Source: Ruegeria sp. THAF33
GTDB taxonomy: Bacteria > Pseudomonadota > Alphaproteobacteria > Rhodobacterales > Rhodobacteraceae
Assembly: GCF_009363615.1 (NCBI RefSeq)
Contig: NZ_CP045385.1
Location: 248,001-312,000, forward strand
Length of the DNA stretch: 64,000 bases
Direction: 5' to 3'
In this document: one piece after another, positions 7,756 to 15,542 of the stretch
How the letters are laid out: each line of letters opens with the position of its first letter
Numbering within the stretch: the stretch's first letter is position 1
Translations under genes and position numbers: made by a program
The notes under the pieces: generated by a model
The model's database searches: none
What the model was told of the DNA's origin: nothing
Seen by the model: only the letters and a program-made list of their open reading frames with translations

Positions 7756-8672
7756 TCATCACATGCGCACCGACCGGGGGCATCCACACCCCGACAATGA
7801 GCCCTCATCTGCCCATTACACCAACCGAGATCGCAACGGCCAGCATAGAAGCCGCCGAGGCCGGTGCCTCCATTATCCATTTGCATGCCCGCCATCCCGA
7901 GACCGGCAAACCCGATCCCAGGCCAGAATTGTTCCAGCAATTCATGCCTGTCATCAAACAATCCACAGATGCCGTGATCAACGTTTCAACCGGCGGTGGT
8001 CTTGGCATGTCCATGGACGAACGCATGTTGGCGGCCACGACAACAAGCCCCGAAATGGCATCCCTCAATGTGGGGTCGCTGAATTTCGGAATCTTCCCGA
8101 TGCTTCAGAAATACACCGAGTTTCAGCATGATTGGGAACGCCCTTTCCTCGAAATGACCGAGGATTTCATCTTTCCCAACACGTTCGGGACAATTCGCTA
8201 CGCCATCGAAAAGCTTGGGGGTGAACATGGCACACGGTTCGAATTCGAGTGCTACGATCTTGGCCATCTCTACAATGTAAAATGGTTCGTTGATCAGGGT
8301 CTGATCAATCCACCGTTTTTTATTCAGATGGTGTTCGGAATCCTCGGCGGTGTCGGTGCTGATCTCGACAACCTGATGCATATGCACACCATAGCCGACC
8401 GGCTGTTCGGGCCGGAAAACTACGAATGGTCGGTGCTGGCTGCGGGGCGCCATCAGATGCCATTTGCGACTCAGGCGGCCCTGTTGGGGGGCAACCTTCG
8501 TGTGGGGCTCGAAGACAGCCTGTTCATCGGCAAGGGCGAACTGGCGACATCCAATGCCCAGCAGGTCCGGAAAATTCGAGACATCGTGGAAAACCTCGGG
8601 CTTGAGGTTGCAACACCTGCCGAAGCCAGAGAGCGGCTCGCGCTCAAGGGCGCGGACCGGGTGAATTTCTGA
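7740..8672 (+). CDS. BKACE-family beta-keto acid cleavage enzyme (DUF849)
   Basis: The 310-residue TIM-barrel enzyme is of the 3-keto-5-aminohexanoate cleavage (Kce)/BKACE family. Zinc ligands are seen as His47 and His49 (IIHLHAR) and Glu258 (RVGLEDS); N-terminal TCAPTGGIHTPTMSPHLP is the family's opening. BKACEs condense a beta-keto acid with acetyl-CoA, giving acetoacetate plus a new CoA ester. In carnitine catabolism the member CdhC cleaves 3-dehydrocarnitine to betainyl-CoA. The 3-hydroxyacyl-CoA-dehydrogenase-like gene four places downstream could supply such a keto acid. The start ATG has AGGAGG 8 bases upstream. The substrate within the family is not proven by sequence alone. Confidence 0.88.
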   Translation: MPKSVIITCAPTGGIHTPTMSPHLPITPTEIATASIEAAEAGASIIHLHARHPETGKPDPRPELFQQFMPVIKQSTDAVINVSTGGGLGMSMDERMLAATTTSPEMASLNVGSLNFGIFPMLQKYTEFQHDWERPFLEMTEDFIFPNTFGTIRYAIEKLGGEHGTRFEFECYDLGHLYNVKWFVDQGLINPPFFIQMVFGILGGVGADLDNLMHMHTIADRLFGPENYEWSVLAAGRHQMPFATQAALLGGNLRVGLEDSLFIGKGELATSNAQQVRKIRDIVENLGLEVATPAEARERLALKGADRVNF

Positions 8673-8687
8673 TAGAAGGGAACAGGC

Positions 8688-10106
8688 ATGCAAGGCAAAT
8701 TGCTTATCAATGGGGAGATGGTGGAAGGGGAGGGTGAGGCCCTGGCCATTTTGAATCCCGCGACTGGAGAGAAGATTGGTCAGGTCGCAGAGGCCAGTTC
8801 GGACCAGGTAGAGGCCGCAGTAAGGTCATCTGAAGAGGCGTTCGAAACCTTCCGACATGTCCCGCCGGCCGAACGGGCCGTGCTGCTGATGCAAATCGCC
8901 GATATTATCGAAGCCAATCAGGATGAGTTGGCGGAGCTTGAAAGCCTTGATGTCGGCAAACCCTGGCCATCGGCACGCGATGATGAGTTCCCTCTTACCA
9001 TCGACACATTCCGCTTCTTTGCAGGGGCGGCCCGGACCATGACGGGATCGGCCGCGGGCGAGTATGTCATAGGCCACACAAGCATGATCCGCCGCGACCC
9101 GGTTGGCCCTGTGGCGGCGATTGCCCCTTGGAATTATCCGTTGATGATGGCCGCCTGGAAACTTGCAGCCCCTCTTGCAGCCGGCTGTACAGTTGTTCTG
9201 AAGCCTTCCGAGATCACACCTTTGTCCACGCTGCGGCTTGCTGAACTTTTGCAGGATGTCTTGCCCAAAGGGGTGCTGAATGTGATTCACGGGAGTGGTC
9301 CCACGATTGGGGATCAATTGATCAACAGCCCTGAAATGGAAGCGATCACCGTCACGGGGTCTCCGGCCACCGGCATGGCCGCCATGCGCGCCGCCAGCGA
9401 GCAAATCCGCCATGTGCATCTGGAACTGGGTGGCAAGGCCCCCGTCATTGTTTTTGATGATGCCGACCTGGGCGCTGTGGCCGAAACGATCCGCTATGGG
9501 AGCTTTTTCAATGCCGGGCAGGATTGTGCGCAACCGTGCCGGATCCTGGTCCAGGACAGTGTGTATGAAAAACTCGCGGCCATGGTCGAAGCGCAAGTAA
9601 AAGAAATAAAAGTTGGCGCGCCCAAGGCTGAGGGCACCGAAATGGGTCCGATGGTTTCCGCAGCTCAGCGCGACCGCGTTTCCGCCTTTGTCGATCGCGC
9701 ACGTCCTGGATGCGAGGTCGTCACAGGTGGCGCAAGCGGAGATGGAAACGGGTTCTTCTATCAACCGACGGTGTTAGCAAACGTCGATAATTCAGCAGAG
9801 ATCGCAACGGATGAGGTCTTTGGGCCCGTTGTGACGCTTTCCCGTTTCTCGGACGCGGATCATGCCGTAAAGGTGGCGAATGCAGGTCGATACGGACTGG
9901 CATCCTCGGTCTGGACGACCGACGTGGGACGGGCGATGTCGATTACATCTCGCCTGCGCTACGGGTTCACATGGGTCAATACGCATGGTGTCGGCACACC
10001 TGAAATGCCTTGGGCCGCGATGAAAGGCTCCGGCACGGGCTGTGATATGAGCATCTATGCGCTCGACGCCTATACGTCGATCCGTCATGTGATGGTGGCG
10101 CACTGA
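8688..10106 (+). CDS. NAD(P)-dependent aldehyde dehydrogenase, betaine/aminoaldehyde type
   Basis: The 472-residue protein has the full ALDH superfamily set: Asn149 in PWNYPL, general base Glu246 in LELGGKAP, and nucleophile Cys280 in NAGQDCAQPCR. The end block PEMPWAAMKGSGTG is typical of gamma-aminobutyraldehyde and betaine aldehyde dehydrogenases. It would oxidise an aldehyde released by the Rieske enzyme or formed from an alcohol by an SDR. With a CntA-type oxygenase the aldehyde would be malic semialdehyde; with choline it would be betaine aldehyde. It starts 15 bases after the BKACE stop, with GAAGGGAA upstream, and its stop overlaps the next start by one base. Confidence 0.88.
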   Translation: MQGKLLINGEMVEGEGEALAILNPATGEKIGQVAEASSDQVEAAVRSSEEAFETFRHVPPAERAVLLMQIADIIEANQDELAELESLDVGKPWPSARDDEFPLTIDTFRFFAGAARTMTGSAAGEYVIGHTSMIRRDPVGPVAAIAPWNYPLMMAAWKLAAPLAAGCTVVLKPSEITPLSTLRLAELLQDVLPKGVLNVIHGSGPTIGDQLINSPEMEAITVTGSPATGMAAMRAASEQIRHVHLELGGKAPVIVFDDADLGAVAETIRYGSFFNAGQDCAQPCRILVQDSVYEKLAAMVEAQVKEIKVGAPKAEGTEMGPMVSAAQRDRVSAFVDRARPGCEVVTGGASGDGNGFFYQPTVLANVDNSAEIATDEVFGPVVTLSRFSDADHAVKVANAGRYGLASSVWTTDVGRAMSITSRLRYGFTWVNTHGVGTPEMPWAAMKGSGTGCDMSIYALDAYTSIRHVMVAH

Positions 10107-10840
10107 TGCGGCTTGCAGGAAAAAAAGCGTTTGTTACTGGCGGGCGCCAGGGAATTGGACGCGCCATCGTCGGTGCTTTCCTGAAGGAAGGCGCCGAGGT
10201 GGTGACCTGCGGGCGGGGTGGAGCCCCTGACGGCCTGCCCTGTGAATGGCACGATCTGGACGTCAGTGATCCGGTGAACGTCCAAATGGTAGCCGAGGCT
10301 GTGGGTGCGTTGGACATTCTCGTCAACAATGCCGGGGTCCAGGTGGAAAAGTCAGTGACGGAAAGCACCGACGCGGATTGGGATCTAGTGATCGGCGCCA
10401 ACTGTCGAGGGGTGTTCAACTGCTGCCGTGCCTTTATTCCGACTATGAAATCCGGCGGGAGCATCATCAATATCGGCTCAATCTCTGGCAAGGTCGCGGA
10501 CCCTTCGATGGCTCTCTACAATGCGTCCAAAGCTTTCGTGCATGGGCTCACGCGATCTATCGCCGTGGATCATGGCCCAAGCCTGCGGTGCAATGCGATT
10601 TGTCCGGGATGGATCAATACCGGCATGCTTGAGGCCGCGTTCGAACTTGCAAAGGATCCTGTCGCGGCAAGGCAAGACGCACTGGCCCGTCATCCCGTTC
10701 GTCGGTTTGGCGAGCCGGATGACATTGCATCCATGGCTGTCTGGCTCGCCTCTGACGAGGCAAGCTTCGCAACGGGTCAGTTCTTTACCGTCGACGGCGG
10801 CATGACGGCCGCGTCGCCACTCAACCCCGGAGTGTTCTGA
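10106..10840 (+). CDS. Short-chain dehydrogenase/reductase (SDR), second of two
   Basis: The 244-residue classical SDR has TGGRQGIG at residues 11-18, NNAG, a catalytic Ser in IGSISG, and Tyr-x3-Lys in YNASKA, ending in FFTVDGG. Its cofactor loop (TCGRGG) lacks the acidic residue of the first SDR, which hints at a different cofactor preference (NADP), an inference. Both flanks overlap by one base (TGATG), so it is co-translated with the aldehyde dehydrogenase and the carnitine-dehydrogenase-like enzyme. Two different SDRs in one short operon suggest two hydroxyl/keto conversions or an epimerisation through a keto intermediate. Confidence 0.85.
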   Translation: MRLAGKKAFVTGGRQGIGRAIVGAFLKEGAEVVTCGRGGAPDGLPCEWHDLDVSDPVNVQMVAEAVGALDILVNNAGVQVEKSVTESTDADWDLVIGANCRGVFNCCRAFIPTMKSGGSIINIGSISGKVADPSMALYNASKAFVHGLTRSIAVDHGPSLRCNAICPGWINTGMLEAAFELAKDPVAARQDALARHPVRRFGEPDDIASMAVWLASDEASFATGQFFTVDGGMTAASPLNPGVF

Positions 10841-11784
10841 TGTCGGATATCTCACATACTGCAATTCTTGGTGCCGGCGTTATTGGTGCAAGCTGGGCTG
10901 CGCTGTTTCTCGCGGCTGGTCGATCAGTTACTGTTTACGACCCGGCACCAAACTCTGAAGAGCAAACCCGCGCTTTCATTGAAACAGCTTGGCCCACGCT
11001 TGAAGAACTCGGCCTGACCGACAGAGCCACTCCGAACGCATTGGCGTTTGCAGAAACAGCAGCATCTGCGGTCGATGGTGCAGACTTCGTGCAGGAGAAT
11101 GTTCCAGAAAGAGAAGCGATCAAACACGCACTCTATTCTGAAGTCGAACCAGCCCTGAGCGAGGATGCGATCGTTTCCAGTTCCACATCAGGCATGACGC
11201 TGGAGGCTTTACAAGCTGGCTGGCAAGATCCTGCGCCTTTCATCCTCGGACACCCGTTCAACCCGCCACATCTTATCCCGTTGGTGGAGCTCACTGCAAA
11301 CGCGCAAACAGGTGATGGCGTTCTCGAACGAGCCGAAGCGTTTTATCACGACATAGGCAAGGTCACGATCCGCATCAGGAAAGGCTTGCCTGGCCATGTG
11401 GCGAACCGCCTTCAGGCAGCCGTCTGGCGCGAAGCGGTCCATATGGCTGTCGAGGGCGTTGCTTCGGTCGAAGACATTGACAAGGCCATGTGGGCGGGCC
11501 CCGGTCTGCGATGGGCGGCCATGGGGCCGACGATGTTGTTCAATCTAGGCGCGGGAGAGGGCGGTCTGCGCGCCTTTTGCGAACACTTCCGGGATACGTT
11601 TAACGGATGGTGGGACGGGTTGGGTCAGCCACACTTGAACGACGACGTTATCGAAACTTTGGTTCAGGGCATAAACGAAGAAGCAAACGGTCGATCCCCG
11701 CAGACACTCGCGGCCGAGCGAGATGCGCTTATTGTTGCCATGCAAAAATCCCTCAAAAGCATTCGACTAGAATCGAACACTTGA
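10840..11784 (+). CDS. L-carnitine-dehydrogenase-like 3-hydroxyacyl-CoA dehydrogenase family protein
   Basis: The 314-residue protein has an N-terminal Rossmann domain with GAGVIGASW (residues 8-16) and an acidic YDPAP after the second strand, for NAD. The catalytic HPFNPPHLIPLVEL block with its His and a later helical domain follow. The segment MWAGPGLRWAAMGP is the form seen in L-carnitine 3-dehydrogenases. Those enzymes oxidise L-carnitine to 3-dehydrocarnitine, the substrate of the BKACE CdhC. Having both in one operon supports an intact beta-hydroxy to beta-keto to cleavage sequence. Some carnitine dehydrogenases carry a C-terminal thioesterase domain; this one does not, and no thioesterase gene is near. 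It is the last gene of the operon. Confidence 0.85.
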   Translation: MSDISHTAILGAGVIGASWAALFLAAGRSVTVYDPAPNSEEQTRAFIETAWPTLEELGLTDRATPNALAFAETAASAVDGADFVQENVPEREAIKHALYSEVEPALSEDAIVSSSTSGMTLEALQAGWQDPAPFILGHPFNPPHLIPLVELTANAQTGDGVLERAEAFYHDIGKVTIRIRKGLPGHVANRLQAAVWREAVHMAVEGVASVEDIDKAMWAGPGLRWAAMGPTMLFNLGAGEGGLRAFCEHFRDTFNGWWDGLGQPHLNDDVIETLVQGINEEANGRSPQTLAAERDALIVAMQKSLKSIRLESNT

Positions 11785-12009
11785 ACGCTGAGCGTTCGTG
11801 ATAACGCATTGAGGAGGCACCACCGGCCGAATTTCGGAGCCCTGGCTGCGCAGTGTGTCGACAATCCGTTCCGCCGTGGCCGCGCCAAAGCCCTGTTGTA
11901 GCCTTGTGATGAGGTTACTGTCGCGGGCGGCAAAGGGTTGGAACATCGAATGTACGACAAAGTCGGTGCTTTTGATTGTCTGGGTCTCTTCCTCGGTCGC
12001 GACGTGCTA
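11767..12009 (-). pseudogene. Coding-like fragment of an unrecognised gene
   Basis: On the minus strand an open frame runs from just after a TAG near 12010 to a TAG at 11767-11769. It gives about 80 residues with natural-looking composition, including STDFVVHSMFQPFAARDSN and GFGAATAERIVDTLRSQG. There is no plausible start codon with a ribosome site, and its end runs back into the 3' end of the dehydrogenase gene. It is best read as the C-terminal stub of a gene truncated at its 5' side. I cannot name the family. Confidence 0.3.
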
Positions 12010-12284
12010 ATTCTTCTATCCGTCGCCTCCGGCATATTGTTTTCAGCTTGGGCATGCGCGGCATGACCCTGGTAAACGCCACTGCCTTTTCTGCGATCTT
12101 GCGCGAGACCCTGTAGAATTTCTGCCGTTCCTAAAGCCTGGTTGCGCCCAAGAAAGCTGCGGGTACTAGGGGCTAGAAGATATCAGGGTCCCCTGCTGTG
12201 GTAGATTTCTGCCGGTTGGGATGAACTGAGCAAAAACAACCCGCGAAACGTTGCGGAAATCGTTGCGTGAAATACGCTGAAAGC
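11785..12284. other. 500-base gap with gene debris next to tRNA-Pro
   Basis: This stretch between the catabolic operon and the tRNA-Pro terminator has no intact gene. Its left half holds the coding-like stub described separately. The right half (about 12,010-12,284) has a minus-strand stretch with plausible amino-acid composition but broken by stops. No CRISPR, IS end or RNA gene was seen. Debris on the 3' side of a tRNA gene is common where mobile DNA has integrated. Confidence 0.4.
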
Positions 12285-12304
12285 AAAAAAGCGCCCTTGG
12301 GCGC
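12285..12304 (-). terminator. Rho-independent terminator of tRNA-Pro
   Basis: On the minus strand GCGCCC-AA-GGGCGC is followed by six T. It lies 10 bases beyond the encoded CCA end of the tRNA. Confidence 0.8.
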
Positions 12305-12314
12305 CTTGTTTTAT

Positions 12315-12391
12315 TGGTCGGAGTGAGAGGATTCGAACCTCCGACCCCTGCCTCCCGAAGACAGTGCTCTACCAGGCTGAGCTACACTCCG
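12315..12391 (-). tRNA. tRNA-Pro (anticodon CGG)
   Basis: The 77-base gene on the minus strand folds as a cloverleaf. The 7-bp acceptor stem is CGGAGTG/CACTCCG, the D-arm contains AGCCTGGTAGAGC, the anticodon arm is CTGTC-TTCGGGA-GGCAG, and the T-arm contains GGTTCGAATCC. Loop bases 34-36 read CGG, decoding the proline codon CCG. CCA is encoded, followed by a hairpin terminator. Confidence 0.95.
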
Positions 12392-12405
12392 ACCGTGGCG
12401 GGTGA

Positions 12406-12432
12406 TCTATACGCGGCGCGTCTGATGCGCAA
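12406..12432 (-). promoter_or_regulatory. Probable promoter of tRNA-Pro
   Basis: On the minus strand TTGCGC (12427-12432) and TATAGA (12406-12411) are separated by 15 bases, with the tRNA starting about 14 bases after the -10. The spacer is slightly short, but the two boxes and their position fit a sigma-70 tRNA promoter. Confidence 0.5.
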
Positions 12433-12780
12433 GAGGATTCTGTATTGCGATCACCCGAATCTTTCGAACGCAATAACCAATAAAGGGCCGCGCACCGATG
12501 AGTTCGGAACCCGGTAATTTGAACAGGTCTTCACGCCTCGAAAAAACGAGCGTTTGCATGTACGCGTTCTTCTGGTTGACCAACGCGCAAGAGTGTCCGC
12601 CAACCTGTTCGCCCCTGCCGGACGGGTCACGATTGCACCGGTGCCAAGATGTCGAGAGGTTCACAGGCACGTTGAGAAACAAGGGAATCGCCCCCTTTGC
12701 GGCGGAAACCCTGTGGTTTTCTTGTCCGCTCTCGCCCGCGCAGCCATCGTCATGAATTGGTTGTGAAGCGTCCCAGGCAA
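12433..12780. other. Intergenic stretch, no gene seen
   Basis: Between the tRNA promoter and the end of the methyltransferase gene there are ~350 bases with only short overlapping frames in several phases. None resembles a known protein or has a convincing ribosome site. Confidence 0.45.
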
Positions 12781-13896
12781 TCACGGCAAGGGGTCTGTTC
12801 GGTACAGACGAATTTTGGTTCCACCATGGTCGACGACCGGCCCTGGCGCCAGCAAAGGCAGGCGTGTGGCCCGGGCAAGCCCCGGAGCGCTGGTGATCAC
12901 GCCGACCCGCCACCCCCGGAACCGGTTCATCAAGGTCTTGCCCATTGCACCATAGACCGAACGCAAGCGTTTTTCGTCACCAATCCGCGCCCCGTAGGGC
13001 GGATTCACAATGACCAGCCCCGCAGGACCTTCGGGGGGTTTTATGTCACTGACGGAACGCTGTTGAAACCGCGTCACAGCGCCGACTTGCGCCCTTTCGG
13101 CATTGGCGACCGCCGCGTCGACCGCGCCCGAATTGCGATCCGAGCCGTAGAAGGTAAGCGCGCATTCCGCCGTCTTCGTTTCCTGCCGCATTTCCTGCCA
13201 CTGATCAGGGTCAAAGCCCGCCAGGTCCTCGAATGCAAAACTGCGGGAGCGGCCAGGGCGCAGACCCAGAGCGATCTCGGCGGCCTCGATCACGAAGGTA
13301 CCGGATCCGCACATCGGGTCCAATACCGGTTCATCGCCCGAGTAGCCACACTCTCTCAGGAACATGGCGGCCATTGTTTCGCGCATTGGGGCCTTGGCAA
13401 TGGCTTCCTTGTGACCGCGTTTGTGCAACAGCTCGCCGGAACTGTCGACCGAGATCGTGCAGATGTTTTTCTCGATTCGAAGCAAGACCCGAAGGTTTGC
13501 CTCGGATGAAATCGAGGTGCCCAATGTCTCGGATATTGCCCGCTCGATCCTCTGACGAGCTGCACCGGCGTGATAAATTCTGGATTTGCGGCTGATGGCT
13601 TCCACCTTGACCGGCACGTCAGGACGCAAAACGGTGCCCCAAGGAAATTTCCGAGCACGTTTGTCCAATTGGGCAAGGTGCACGGCGGGGAAACTGCCCA
13701 GTCGCACCAGAACCTTGTTGGCGCCGCGCAGTGTCAGGTTGGCACGCCAGACCTCGGGCCATGAACCCCGACATGTCACCCCGCCGGGTACAGTTCTGAC
13801 CTGCGCGAATCCGTTGAATTGCGCCTCGTCACCAAGAGGCGCCTCGAGGCCAGGCGTGGCAACCAGAAAGATTTCCAAATCTGTGTCTTTTTCCAT
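12781..13896 (-). CDS. THUMP-domain class I SAM-dependent RNA methyltransferase (RlmL-like)
   Basis: The 371-residue protein has a ferredoxin-like plus THUMP N-terminal part (~1-160) and a Rossmann methyltransferase domain. The SAM motif DPMCGSGTFVIEAAE is at ~193-207 and the base-flipping motif NPPYG at ~296-300. This is the layout of the N-terminal half of E. coli RlmKL, which makes m2G2445 in 23S rRNA; the RlmK half is absent, as in many alphaproteobacteria. The conserved LLHKRGHKEAIAKAPMRETMAA block links THUMP to the catalytic domain. The exact modified guanosine is inferred from the family. It is transcribed alone, away from the nqr operon. Confidence 0.88.
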   Translation of the reverse strand: MEKDTDLEIFLVATPGLEAPLGDEAQFNGFAQVRTVPGGVTCRGSWPEVWRANLTLRGANKVLVRLGSFPAVHLAQLDKRARKFPWGTVLRPDVPVKVEAISRKSRIYHAGAARQRIERAISETLGTSISSEANLRVLLRIEKNICTISVDSSGELLHKRGHKEAIAKAPMRETMAAMFLRECGYSGDEPVLDPMCGSGTFVIEAAEIALGLRPGRSRSFAFEDLAGFDPDQWQEMRQETKTAECALTFYGSDRNSGAVDAAVANAERAQVGAVTRFQQRSVSDIKPPEGPAGLVIVNPPYGARIGDEKRLRSVYGAMGKTLMNRFRGWRVGVITSAPGLARATRLPLLAPGPVVDHGGTKIRLYRTDPLP

Positions 13897-14193
13897 TCCG
13901 GTTGCTTACACTGGAACCTTGGTGGGCGCGATATGCAATTATACGCCATGGAATCAGAAGAAATGACCGATCAATCGCAGGATTGTGTGGTTCATCCTCA
14001 AGTTTTGGCGGTAACAGGTTTGCGTTTGTGACCTTCCCCGCGTAAAGGGTCCTTGATCGGAAATACGCCTGCGGATTTTGGACCGTTTTCGACGCTTTTG
14101 CGACGGAGGTTCAAAAAAACCGCGCTATTGCATGACCCCGAAAGGGCGTTGGCAGAGCTGGCGCAGAAAAGAGGCTTGGAAGAACGTAGCAAC
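13897..14193. other. Divergent intergenic region upstream of nqrA
   Basis: These 297 bases separate the methyltransferase start (minus) and nqrA (plus) and should hold both promoters. The nqrA frame stays open for 47 codons upstream, to a TTG at 14053, but that extension is not NqrA-like and lacks a ribosome site. No clear operator or riboswitch was recognised. Confidence 0.4.
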
Positions 14194-15537
14194 ATGCAAA
14201 CTTTCAAACTGAAAAAGGGGCTGGATCTGCCGGTGGAAGGCGCTCCTGACCAGACCATTCACCCGGGCCCGGAATACTCGACCGTTGGCGTCCTGGGCGG
14301 TGACTACATCGGCCTGAAACCCAAGATGCTGGTGCAGGAAGGCGACAGCGTCGTACGTGGCGCGCCGCTGTTCTGTCACAAGGACGCGCCTGACGCGATG
14401 ATGGTCGCACCGGTAAGTGGCAGGGTCGTCGCGATCAACCGTGGTGCCCGTCGGGTGCTGCAAAGCGTCGTGATCGAAGTGACAGACGTCAATGACGCCG
14501 GTGTTGATTTCTCGGGCATAGGGGATGCCGACAGCGCCGAAGGCGTGACGGCCAAGCTGTGCGCCGCCGGCCTGTGGACGTCGTTCCGCACGCGTCCCTA
14601 TTCGAAAATGCCGAACCCCGGCGCCAAACCGGATGCGATCTTTGTCACCGCCATGGACAGTGACCCGTTGGCCGCTGACGCTGCCACGATCATTGCCGAG
14701 GCGCCCGAAGAATTTTCCGCCGGATTGGCGGCAGTCAGCACATTGACCGAGGGCAAAACCTATCTTTGCCAAAAAGAGGGTGACACGATACCCGGCGCAG
14801 ATGTCGCCGGTGTCGAAGCTGTATCTTTCGCAGGCCCGCACCCATCGGGGCTGGCCGGAACGCATATTCACTTCCTCGAACCCCTTGCAGGCGACAAGCA
14901 GGTCTGGACCATCGGGTATCAGGATGTCATCGCCATTGGCCGCCTGATGCTGACCGGCCATCTGGATCCGAATGTCGTGATTGCCCTGACGGGGCCGGGT
15001 GCGCGTCAACCACGTTTGATCCGTACCGTGATGGGCGCATCAACTGACGATCTGACCCGCAACGAAGTCGATGTGGACGGTACGCCCCGTGTCATTTCGG
15101 GTTCGATCCTGTCGGGCCGGCACGCTGAGGGCCCGACCGCCTATCTGGGCCGGTTCGCGCGCCAGATCAGCATCATCCGTGAAGATCCCGATCAAATCCC
15201 GTTGGGCTGGATTCGTCCGATGCCGTCGAAATACGCGGTCCAGCCTGTATTAGGTTCGGCATTCGCCAAGAAGCTGTATGCCTTTACATCCAACCTGAAC
15301 GGCGGGCGTCGGGCCATGGTGCCCACAGGTGTTTTCGAAGACCTGATGCCGCAGGACTATCTGCCCACTCAGTTGCTGCGGGCGCTGCTTGTAATGGATA
15401 CGGACACTGCCCAAGCCCTGGGTGCGCTGGAGCTGGACGAAGAGGATCTGGGCCTTGTGGGCTTTGCCTGTCCGGCAAAATATGAATACGGGCTGGCGCT
15501 GCGCGACTGCCTGAGCAAAATTGAAAAGGAGGGCTGA
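14194..15537 (+). CDS. nqrA: Na+-translocating NADH:quinone reductase subunit A
   Basis: The 447-residue protein begins with MQTFKLKKGLDLPVEG, the NqrA N terminus. It contains a biotinyl/lipoyl-like hammerhead (KMLVQEGDSVVRGAPLFCHKD, MVAPVSGRVVAINRGARR). NqrA is the peripheral cytoplasmic subunit, without cofactors of its own, that contributes to the quinone site of the complex. Length matches the family (~446). Start at 14194 was chosen by homology to the family N terminus, with GGAAGAAC upstream. It is the first gene of a six-gene operon, nqrABCDEF, and nqrB follows after 5 bases. Confidence 0.97.
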   Translation: MQTFKLKKGLDLPVEGAPDQTIHPGPEYSTVGVLGGDYIGLKPKMLVQEGDSVVRGAPLFCHKDAPDAMMVAPVSGRVVAINRGARRVLQSVVIEVTDVNDAGVDFSGIGDADSAEGVTAKLCAAGLWTSFRTRPYSKMPNPGAKPDAIFVTAMDSDPLAADAATIIAEAPEEFSAGLAAVSTLTEGKTYLCQKEGDTIPGADVAGVEAVSFAGPHPSGLAGTHIHFLEPLAGDKQVWTIGYQDVIAIGRLMLTGHLDPNVVIALTGPGARQPRLIRTVMGASTDDLTRNEVDVDGTPRVISGSILSGRHAEGPTAYLGRFARQISIIREDPDQIPLGWIRPMPSKYAVQPVLGSAFAKKLYAFTSNLNGGRRAMVPTGVFEDLMPQDYLPTQLLRALLVMDTDTAQALGALELDEEDLGLVGFACPAKYEYGLALRDCLSKIEKEG

Positions 15538-15542
15538 GCCGA

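Noticed and set aside
12498..12755. 85-codon plus-strand frame between tRNA-Pro and the methyltransferase
   Set aside because: It has no recognisable domain, no good ribosome site, and competing frames of equal length in the same stretch.
14053..14193. N-terminal extension of nqrA from a TTG
   Set aside because: NqrA proteins start at the MQTFKLKKG block, and the 47 extra codons have no ribosome site.
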